This document shows positions 7,463 to 13,819 of a stretch of 34,818 bases of DNA, in pieces (within the stretch, counting starts at the first letter, position 1; each line of letters opens with the position of its first letter). The stretch covers positions 1-34,818 of the forward strand of contig CABQLM010000015.1 of NCBI GenBank assembly GCA_902465105.1, written 5' to 3'. Source of the stretch: an uncultured Collinsella sp. Its GTDB lineage: Bacteria > Actinomycetota > Coriobacteriia > Coriobacteriales > Coriobacteriaceae. A model generated the notes under the pieces. It saw nothing but the letters and a program-made list of their open reading frames with translations. It did no database searches and had not been told where the DNA came from. The translations under genes and the position numbers were made by a program.

Positions 7463-8710
7463 ATGGCAATCAATCAAGAGATAGCCGCCATCAAGGCGCG
7501 CATGGATCGCATTCCCGCGGCGTTGTCGCCCGAGCTGGTTGAGCGCATTGCCGCCGACCGCGCCTCGGGTGTCGTTAATCCCTATCGATGCGGTGACGAC
7601 AAGGTTATCCGACGTGTCGATCGTGCCGCAGACGAGGGCACGCTCATGCGTCCAGCCTTTATGCGCGATACCGAAAAGATTCTGCATCTGCCCGCATACT
7701 CCCGTTATGCAGGTAAAACGCAGGTCTTCAGTTTTCGCAGCAACGATGACCTGTCGCGTCGCGGCCTGCACGTGCAGCTTGTCTCGCGCATCGCTCGCGA
7801 TATCGGACGCGCTCTGGGGCTCAACTGCGATCTGATCGAAGCGATTGGCTTAGGCCATGACTTGGGCCACACGCCCTTTGGCCATGCCGGTGAGCGTTTC
7901 CTCAACGATATCTATCACGAGCGCACGGGTCGCTATTTTTTCCATAACGTGCAATCCGTCCGCGTGCTCGACGCGCTGTACGGTCGCAATGTGTCGCTTC
8001 AGACGCTCGACGGCGTGCTATGCCATAACGGCGAGTACGAGCAGCGTGCGTTTGAGCTCTCGGACATGAGCTCCTTTGACCAGTTCGATCAGACGGTTGA
8101 GGATTGCATTGCCACGGGCTATAGCGTGATTGAGCATCTGCGCCCTATGACGCTCGAGGGCTGCGTGGTTCGCATCTCGGATATCCTTGCCTATGTTGGG
8201 CGTGATCGCCAAGACGCCATTGCAGCAGGCCTGCTGTCGCCCGACGCCTTTGACGATGGCCTGGGCGGAGCATACAACAGCTGGATCCTCACGCATGCCT
8301 CCATCGATATCGTTGAGCACAGCTATGGCAAGCCGCGCATCGAGATGAGCGAGGACCTGTTTGAGGAAATCCGCCGAGCGAAGCGCGAGAACTACGAGAA
8401 GATCTATAGCAAGGGCGGTATCGAAGGCGACTCCGAAGCGGAGCTGCGCGAGGCCTTCGAAAAGCTCTACGACCGTTGCCTGCGGGATATAGACGAAGGC
8501 GATGAGTCTTCGTATATCATTAAGCACCACATTACTCGCATTGAGCAGCAGCTTTCCTACTACGATCGCACCTATGCATGGCAGGACGATAAAGATCAGA
8601 CCGTAGTGGATTACATTTCGAGCATGACGGATGGCTATTTCTGTGAGCTCACGAGCAAGTTGTTCCCGGGATTGAAGTTTCCGCACCGTACCTATATTAA
8701 CGAACGGTAG
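7463..8710 (+). CDS. dgt: dGTPase-family HD-domain deoxynucleotide triphosphohydrolase
   Basis: This 415-residue cytoplasmic protein belongs to the dGTPase-like HD hydrolases, which split dNTPs into deoxynucleoside and triphosphate. The metal-binding H132-D133 pair sits in GLGHDLGHTPFGHAGE, and the upstream VFSFRSNDDLSRRGLHVQLVS segment matches the family RTRLTHSLE-like region. Further histidines (CHNGEYE; RISDILAYVGRD) fit the HD fold. ATG 7463 is preceded by AAGGAG at six bases. In other actinobacteria dgt lies next to dnaG; here it precedes a rarA-type gene instead. Substrate preference among the dNTPs cannot be read from sequence. Confidence 0.92.
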   Translation: MAINQEIAAIKARMDRIPAALSPELVERIAADRASGVVNPYRCGDDKVIRRVDRAADEGTLMRPAFMRDTEKILHLPAYSRYAGKTQVFSFRSNDDLSRRGLHVQLVSRIARDIGRALGLNCDLIEAIGLGHDLGHTPFGHAGERFLNDIYHERTGRYFFHNVQSVRVLDALYGRNVSLQTLDGVLCHNGEYEQRAFELSDMSSFDQFDQTVEDCIATGYSVIEHLRPMTLEGCVVRISDILAYVGRDRQDAIAAGLLSPDAFDDGLGGAYNSWILTHASIDIVEHSYGKPRIEMSEDLFEEIRRAKRENYEKIYSKGGIEGDSEAELREAFEKLYDRCLRDIDEGDESSYIIKHHITRIEQQLSYYDRTYAWQDDKDQTVVDYISSMTDGYFCELTSKLFPGLKFPHRTYINER

Positions 8711-8725
8711 TTCGTATATATTCGG

Positions 8726-8731
8726 TATACT
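8726..8731 (+). promoter_or_regulatory. Possible -10 element upstream of the RarA/MgsA gene
   Basis: TATACT at 8726-8731 is a good -10 hexamer in the 60-bp gap after dgt. No clear -35 box lies 16-18 bases upstream. If it is used, transcription would start near 8738 and leave a very short leader. Confidence 0.35.
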
Positions 8732-8770
8732 GTTTGCAGATGACGACTTTGATTGATGCACGGGATGGCT

Positions 8771-10120
8771 ATGGACGACCTTTTTTCTGCTTCGACGCGC
8801 GAGCGCTCCTTTCAGAATGCGCCGCTTGCGGTGCGCATGCGCCCCAATTCGCTCGATGATTACGTGGGCCAGCAAAAGGCCGTCGGCAAGGGCTCATGGT
8901 TGCGTGCCGCGATTGAGCATGACGTGCTGTCAAGTGTGATTCTGTACGGGCCGGCCGGTACGGGCAAGACGACGCTGGCACATATTATCGCCAACCATAC
9001 CAAGAGTGAGTTTGTCGAAGTCAGCGCCGTGACGGGCACCGTAAAGGACCTTCGCCGCGTGATTGACGAGGCCAAGACGCTCCTGAATACCTACGACCGC
9101 CGCACCATTCTTTTCATCGACGAGATCCACCGCTTCTCCAAGTCACAGCAGGATGCCCTGCTGCATGCAGTTGAGAACCGTACCGTCATTATGATTGGCG
9201 CAACGACGGAGAACCCGTACTTTGAGGTCAACTCGGCATTGCTCTCGCGCGGTCGCGTGGTGGAGCTTGAGCATCTTAAAGACGAGGATATCGCGATGCT
9301 CATCGAGCGTGCACTCGAGGCGCCGCAGGGCTTGAACGGCAAGTTCTCGGCCGATGAGGATACGGTTAAGACCATCTGCACGCTGGCTGCGGGCGACGCT
9401 CGCTCGGCGCTCACGACGCTCGAGCTTGCGAGCGAGATTGCCATCACGCGTCCCGATACCGAGGGAACGCCAGCGCCGGCGGCGGGGGAGCGCTATCCCA
9501 TCACCGTGGATGATGTGAAGATCGCCAACCCGCGTCGCGGCTTTTCGTATGACAAAAACGGCGACATGCACTACGACATCATCAGTGCGTTCATCAAGTC
9601 CATGCGCGGTAGCGATCCCGATGCTACGGTCTACTGGCTTGCGCGCATGATCGATGCGGGGGAGGATCCTAAGTTTATTGCACGCCGTATTATGATTCAT
9701 GCTTCTGAGGACGTTGGCAACGCTGACCCGCAGGCGCTTTTGGTGGCACATGCCGCGTTTAAGTCTGCCGAGGTCATTGGCTATCCCGAGTGCCGCATTA
9801 ACCTGGCTCAGGCCGCTCTCTATGTGTGTTTGGCGCCAAAATCCAACGCGTGCGAGGCTTCGATCGATGCGGCGCTGGCCGATATCCATAACAGCGGCTT
9901 GCGCGAGGTGCCCAGCTATCTTCGCGATCGTCACCGTCCCGGCAGCGACGAGTACGGTGTATACAAATACCCGCACGATTATCCCGAAGGCTGGGTCGAT
10001 CAGCGCTATTTGCCCGAGGGGTTGGAACGCGGCGCATTCTGGCAGCCTGCGGGCCGCGGCTGGGAAGAGTGGCGTGTGGAGCAAAGCGAACGCGACCGTA
10101 GCGGTAACGCACCTAAGTAG
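8771..10120 (+). CDS. rarA: RarA/MgsA-type AAA+ replication-recombination ATPase
   Basis: This 449-residue AAA+ ATPase (RarA in E. coli, MgsA elsewhere) acts at stalled replication forks with the clamp and SSB. It has the N-terminal motif VRMRPNSLDDYVGQQ, Walker A GPAGTGKT at residues 60-67, Walker B FIDEIHRF with D117-E118, sensor 1 ATTENP and a GDAR sensor-2 motif. The C-terminal tetramerisation domain includes DPDATVYWLARMIDAGEDP and SEDVGNADPQAL, both diagnostic. The start is uncertain: TTG 8753, ATG 8756, 8765 and 8771 are all in frame and none has a strong ribosome-binding site. I chose 8771 (MDDLFSAS) because GGGATGG lies just upstream and homologues begin similarly. Confidence 0.93.
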   Translation: MDDLFSASTRERSFQNAPLAVRMRPNSLDDYVGQQKAVGKGSWLRAAIEHDVLSSVILYGPAGTGKTTLAHIIANHTKSEFVEVSAVTGTVKDLRRVIDEAKTLLNTYDRRTILFIDEIHRFSKSQQDALLHAVENRTVIMIGATTENPYFEVNSALLSRGRVVELEHLKDEDIAMLIERALEAPQGLNGKFSADEDTVKTICTLAAGDARSALTTLELASEIAITRPDTEGTPAPAAGERYPITVDDVKIANPRRGFSYDKNGDMHYDIISAFIKSMRGSDPDATVYWLARMIDAGEDPKFIARRIMIHASEDVGNADPQALLVAHAAFKSAEVIGYPECRINLAQAALYVCLAPKSNACEASIDAALADIHNSGLREVPSYLRDRHRPGSDEYGVYKYPHDYPEGWVDQRYLPEGLERGAFWQPAGRGWEEWRVEQSERDRSGNAPK

Positions 10121-10214
10121 GTCATTGACACCACGCACATTCCCTTTGGGTATCTTTCCCCTTCTTTGGGGTACCATGAACAGCGTTTGTATTTCGATTT
10201 TCCGGGAGGCTTGT

Positions 10215-10805
10215 ATGAGTCCCATTCAAATCGCCCTGCTGGTGCTTTCCATTGCCGGCGTGTGGGCCATCGTTGAGCTCGCGCTTACCCTGCGCAAGAC
10301 CCGCAACGTTGTCGACTCGCTCGATAAGACCGTGAACGACCTCAACAACACCATTGCCGAGGCGCAGCCGGTGGTGGCAAAACTCGACGGCGCTGTCGAC
10401 GAGCTTACGCCGGCACTTGCCCAGTTGGAGCCGCTGCTCAAGTCGAGCAAGACTGCCGTTGACGCCCTTACCTCCAACCTCGTCGAGGTCGAGGCAGTTG
10501 TCCGCGATATTTCCGAGGTTACGGGCAGCATGGCCGAGGCCAGCAATGCTGTTTCGAGCGTAACTGATTCTGCGGCGGGTGCCGTTCAGAAGCTCTTTAA
10601 TAAGGTGAAAGCCCCCGCAGCCGATGCCGAGCGCAAACTTTCCGCTGCCGCCGAAGCCGAACAGGCGACTGAGCGCGTCCTGATTGGCGAAGCCGGGGAC
10701 GAGGCCGTCGAAGGCGACGATGATGGTCAGAAGCCTACTGGAAAGCCGACTCAGTATTACACCTACACCCCTGCCCAGACCTCCGAGGAGTCCTGCGATG
10801 AGTAG
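10215..10805 (+). CDS. Membrane-anchored coiled-coil protein (DUF948-like)
   Basis: This 196-residue protein has one N-terminal membrane segment (about residues 4-22) followed by a long, alanine/valine/leucine-rich helical stretch to about residue 125 with heptad-like spacing. Its tail is acidic and low-complexity, ending in QYYTYTPAQTSEESCDE. It resembles DUF948-type general stress proteins, a family without a defined biochemical role. ATG 10215 is five bases after GGGAGG. Its last codons overlap the start of the next gene by eight bases, so it is coupled to the anti-sigma and sigma genes. A role as a membrane partner of that regulatory pair is inference from position only. Confidence 0.75.
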   Translation: MSPIQIALLVLSIAGVWAIVELALTLRKTRNVVDSLDKTVNDLNNTIAEAQPVVAKLDGAVDELTPALAQLEPLLKSSKTAVDALTSNLVEVEAVVRDISEVTGSMAEASNAVSSVTDSAAGAVQKLFNKVKAPAADAERKLSAAAEAEQATERVLIGEAGDEAVEGDDDGQKPTGKPTQYYTYTPAQTSEESCDE

Positions 10806-11175
10806 CGAAGCAACCTGCCCCATTACGCTGACCGTTGCCGGGGACCCGCGTCTGGCGCGTCTGGTGCGCATGACGGCCGCCAACGTTGGTGCGCTGTGCT
10901 CCATGTCCGTCGATCGCATCGAGGACATCCGCATGGCTGCCGAGGAGGCCTTCATCTTTGGCTGCACGGCTGTTGATTCTGACGATATCTCAATCAAATT
11001 CGATGTCGACGAATCTCACGTCGGCATGACCTTTACCTTTGGCGATCAGGCGTCTGTCGATGAGGATGACCAGGCTGCCGTGTATGCCGAGCTCATTTTG
11101 GCGAGCGTGTGCGATTCCTACGAAAAGACCGCGGCGCCCCTGACGCTTTCCCTCGACCTCAAGGCGGATATCTAA
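10798..11175 (+). CDS. RsbW/SpoIIAB-like anti-sigma factor with degenerate ATP-binding motifs
   Basis: This 125-residue protein aligns with the GHKL-type serine kinase anti-sigma factors. Its helix DRIEDIRMAAEEAFIFGC corresponds to the N-box helix (family pattern E-A-x-x-N), and VYAELILASVCDSYE corresponds to the helix after the G2 box. Key nucleotide-binding residues appear lost: the N-box asparagine is F54, and neither a DxGxG nor a GxGL glycine loop is present. ATG 10798 has GAGGAG seven bases upstream. The sigma factor gene starts two bases after its stop codon, the usual anti-sigma/sigma order. I infer that it binds that sigma factor, possibly without kinase activity. No SpoIIAA/RsbV-type antagonist gene is nearby. 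Confidence 0.7.
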   Translation: MSSEATCPITLTVAGDPRLARLVRMTAANVGALCSMSVDRIEDIRMAAEEAFIFGCTAVDSDDISIKFDVDESHVGMTFTFGDQASVDEDDQAAVYAELILASVCDSYEKTAAPLTLSLDLKADI

Positions 11176-11176
11176 T

Positions 11177-11968
11177 ATGACCGAACGTTCCCGGAGCGGT
11201 AAGACCGCTTGGGACAAGGAGAAAACCCGCGAGCTGTTTCGTCGCTATAAAGAGACTGGTGATCCGGACGCACGCGAGCAGCTCGTCATGTCCCATATGA
11301 ACCTGGTAAGGTTTCTTGCCAACAAATTTAAGAATCGCGGTGAGCCGCTCGACGACCTGATGCAGGTTGGCTATTTGGGTCTGCTCAAGGCGATTGATCG
11401 CTTTGATCCCGAGCGCGGCCTCGAGTTCACCACGTTTGCCACACCCACCATCTTGGGCGAGATCAAGCGTCATTTCCGCGATAAGGGCTGGAGCGTGCGC
11501 GTTCCGCGCCGTTTGCAGGAGCTCTCGGCTAAGGTCAACCAGGCCACCGACAAGCTCACCAATGAGCTGCAGCGTTCGCCCAAGGTTGAGGAAATCGCCG
11601 AGTACCTGGGCGTGACCGTCGACGAGGTGCTGGAGGCCATGGAATCGTCCTCGGCCTACACCTCGGTGCCCATCGAGGCCCCCGGTGCGTCCGATTCCGA
11701 CGATGCGCCCTCGATTCTCGATCGCTACGCCGACGACGACAACGAGCTTGACTTTACCGATGACCGCCTGGTGATTGAGGAGGCCATCCGCGATTTCTCG
11801 CCGCGCGAGCGTGAGGTTATCGAGCTGCGCTTTGTGAAGGGCATGACACAGATTGAGATTGCCAAGAAGCTGGGCATCTCGCAGGTGCAGGTCTCGCGCC
11901 TGCTTCGCCGTACCCTTAAGAAGATTCAAGACAAGATTGACCCCGACGGAGTGATGGTTCGTTCATGA
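11177..11968 (+). CDS. Sigma-70 family factor of the SigB/SigF/SigG type
   Basis: This 263-residue group 3 sigma factor directs RNA polymerase to alternative promoters. Region 2 is clear (MNLVRFLANKF, then PLDDLMQVGYLGLLKAIDRFDPERG), followed by FTTFATPTILGEIKRHFRDKGWSVRVPRR. Region 3 spans about residues 115-165, with QRSPKVEEIAEYLGV. Region 4 ends in TQIEIAKKLGISQVQVSRLLRR, the helix-turn-helix for the -35 box. The SigB/SigF-like signature plus the upstream anti-sigma gene imply a stress or developmental regulon under partner switching. Its stop codon overlaps the next ATG by four bases (ATGA). No promoter with an obvious alternative consensus was identified upstream. Confidence 0.93.
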   Translation: MTERSRSGKTAWDKEKTRELFRRYKETGDPDAREQLVMSHMNLVRFLANKFKNRGEPLDDLMQVGYLGLLKAIDRFDPERGLEFTTFATPTILGEIKRHFRDKGWSVRVPRRLQELSAKVNQATDKLTNELQRSPKVEEIAEYLGVTVDEVLEAMESSSAYTSVPIEAPGASDSDDAPSILDRYADDDNELDFTDDRLVIEEAIRDFSPREREVIELRFVKGMTQIEIAKKLGISQVQVSRLLRRTLKKIQDKIDPDGVMVRS

Positions 11969-13377
11969 ATGAGCACCCCCAACAATCCGACCGCACGCTG
12001 CGCGATGCCCGCCTTCTGACGCTTCGCATTTGGGCCGTCGTCGGTTGCATCCTTATCGCCGCTGTCATCTTTAACCTTATGGGCATCCTGGCGCCGGTTA
12101 TCGAGTTTCTCGCTGTCGGTTCCATCATCGCTTTTGTGATGTCGCCGATCACCAACTGGCTCGAGCATCACGGCGTCGGTCGTGGCATCGGTTCGCTTGT
12201 CGCGCTCATCGTGGTTGTGGCGGTGCTCGTCGGCGTCGTCTGCATCCTGTCGCCGATTCTGTTCGGCCAGATTATGGAAGTCCTGAGCCGTCTGCCCGCG
12301 CAGCTTCGCGTTGCGGGCGGCGACCTCAATGAGATGATCTCGCACGCCAAGACGCTCAACAACACGCCGCTCAAGGAGTATCTGGACGACAATCTTTCTT
12401 CGCTGGTTACCGTGGCGTCGAAGTATGTCTCGCAAATCGCTGCCGAGCTCGGTCGCGGTGTATTCCCACTCATTACCAACACGGCCTCGCAGCTGTTCGT
12501 CATCTTCCTGGGGCTGGTGCTTGCCTATTGGATGGCCTGCGACTACCCTCGCATGCACCACGAGATTTGCACCATTATCGGACAGGAAAAGGAGACCTCG
12601 TACCGCTTTATGGTCGCCATTCTGTCGCGCTCGGTGGGCGGCTACATGCGTGGTATGGTCGTGACGTCCATCTGCGGCGGTTTCCTCGCCTTTATCGGTT
12701 TTATGATCATCGGCCATCCGTATGCGGCGCTCATGGCTATCTTTACCGGTATCATGCATTTGGTTCCGGTCGTCGGTCCCTGGGTGAGCGCAGCAATCGC
12801 CACCGTGCTCGGTTTCATGTTCAGCCCCATGTTGGCGTTATGGACGCTCATCGTGACGATGGTCGCGCAAAACGTCACCGATAACGTGATTTCGCCCAAG
12901 GTCATGCAAAGCTCGGTTCAGGTGCATCCTATCATGAGCCTCACGGCGCTCGTTATCGGTTCGGCGCTCATGGGTCCCATCGGCATGATCATTGCCATCC
13001 CGCTGTGTGCGGCCCTCAAGGGTATCTTCGTGTACTACTTTGAGAATGAGACTGGCCGCCAGCTTGTGGCATACGATGGCGCCGTGTTTAAGGGCACCCC
13101 GTATCGTGATGCCGAGGGCAATCCGGTCGCCGCCTATGACGCGCTCGGAGACGATACATTCATCTATGAGTCCGAGCTCATCGGCAACGAGACTGCGCCC
13201 GAGGCCCAGGCAATGCCCAAACCCGAGCTCGATAATCCCTGGATCAAGCTCTCGGGCCTGCAGCCCGATGCCACGGGCTTCTTCAAGAACCCCTTCGCCA
13301 AGGACGATGACTCCAACTCGGACGACGACACCAAAACCGGCATCGACGGCTCCATGGACGATTCGGATTCCAAATAG
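11965..13377 (+). CDS. AI-2E family transporter (PerM/UPF0118)
   Basis: This 470-residue membrane protein has roughly seven to eight hydrophobic segments and the family motif pattern including GHPYAALMAIFTGIMHLVPVVGPW and the later LTALVIGSALMGPIGMIIAIPLCAALKG. Members include exporters of autoinducer-2 and Na+/H+ antiporters, but most are uncharacterised. The last 100 or so residues form a soluble acidic tail ending in a serine/aspartate run (SNSDDDTKTGIDGSMDDSDSK). The start codon overlaps the sigma-factor stop by four bases. Translation with a stress sigma factor suggests a regulatory or homeostatic role, but the substrate is unknown. Confidence 0.9.
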   Translation: MNEHPQQSDRTLRDARLLTLRIWAVVGCILIAAVIFNLMGILAPVIEFLAVGSIIAFVMSPITNWLEHHGVGRGIGSLVALIVVVAVLVGVVCILSPILFGQIMEVLSRLPAQLRVAGGDLNEMISHAKTLNNTPLKEYLDDNLSSLVTVASKYVSQIAAELGRGVFPLITNTASQLFVIFLGLVLAYWMACDYPRMHHEICTIIGQEKETSYRFMVAILSRSVGGYMRGMVVTSICGGFLAFIGFMIIGHPYAALMAIFTGIMHLVPVVGPWVSAAIATVLGFMFSPMLALWTLIVTMVAQNVTDNVISPKVMQSSVQVHPIMSLTALVIGSALMGPIGMIIAIPLCAALKGIFVYYFENETGRQLVAYDGAVFKGTPYRDAEGNPVAAYDALGDDTFIYESELIGNETAPEAQAMPKPELDNPWIKLSGLQPDATGFFKNPFAKDDDSNSDDDTKTGIDGSMDDSDSK

Positions 13378-13383
13378 GCCCTG

Positions 13384-13623
13384 TTAGCGTTTCTTGATGT
13401 TGTAAAAGACAAGAAACACGACTAAAGCGATTGATAAGGGGCCGACTACATAGAAATAGAGAACGTCAATTGCGCGTAGAGGGCAATAAGCCTTATCGCC
13501 GGACGTTACTGCATATAATACGTAGCCAAATGCTGGTTGGTTTGAATACCAGTGGGAGAAGGCCAAGAGCGCTAAAAGTGCTACAACCAGAAGTGTATTC
13601 AGGATAAATCGTTTGGTGTTCAT
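13384..13623 (-). CDS. Small two-helix membrane protein, unknown function
   Basis: This 79-residue protein starts at ATG 13623 with AAGGAG just upstream. It has a basic N-terminus (MNTKRF), a hydrophobic helix (about residues 6-22), a short extracytoplasmic loop with one cysteine (DKAYC), and a second helix (about 50-74) ending in basic NIKKR, so both ends are probably cytoplasmic. The gene and its upstream region are clearly more AT-rich than every neighbour. It lies in reverse orientation between two operons, which suggests later acquisition. I do not recognise the family. The good ribosome-binding site and promoter support it being real. Confidence 0.65.
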   Translation of the reverse strand: MNTKRFILNTLLVVALLALLAFSHWYSNQPAFGYVLYAVTSGDKAYCPLRAIDVLYFYVVGPLSIALVVFLVFYNIKKR

Positions 13624-13650
13624 CGGTCGCTCCTTCCGGATGATTCTTAT

Positions 13651-13680
13651 ATTGTATTTTACTAAATTCATTTTTTTCAA
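13651..13680 (-). promoter_or_regulatory. Candidate promoter of the small membrane protein gene
   Basis: Read on the minus strand, TTGAAA (13680-13675) is followed after 18 bases by TACAAT (about 13656-13651) in an AT-rich stretch, about 30 bases upstream of the start codon. Both hexamers are close to the sigma-70 consensus. Confidence 0.6.
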
Positions 13681-13717
13681 AGGATCGCACAGTCCTAAAT
13701 AACGTGCACTTTCGCTG

Positions 13718-13747
13718 GAGGGTCGCTGTTTGGCGGCTCTCTTTTTT
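13718..13747 (+). terminator. Intrinsic terminator just upstream of alaS
   Basis: GAGGGTCGC (13718-13726) pairs with GCGGCTCTC (13733-13741), including wobbles, and is followed by six T residues (13742-13747). It lies 340 bases past the transporter gene and probably stops read-through from that operon before the alaS promoter. I found no T-box core nearby, so I do not read it as an alaS attenuator. Confidence 0.7.
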
Positions 13748-13773
13748 GCACAGGCGCGGTGGGATGGTAATAT
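13746..13773 (+). promoter_or_regulatory. Probable alaS operon promoter
   Basis: TTGCAC (13746-13751), a 16-base spacer and TAATAT (13768-13773) form a near-consensus sigma-70 promoter, with a TGG extended -10 immediately upstream of TAATAT. The -35 box overlaps the T-run of the preceding terminator. Transcription would start near 13780, leaving about 40 nt of leader. Confidence 0.65.
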
Positions 13774-13819
13774 CGTTACGTTTGAACTGTTTCGATGTGA
13801 AACCGAGGAGATTCCCTCT

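Noticed and set aside
10125..10156. TTGACA upstream of the coiled-coil gene as a promoter
   Set aside because: The only -10-like hexamer, TATCTT at 10151-10156, is 20 bases away, too far for a confident sigma-70 call.
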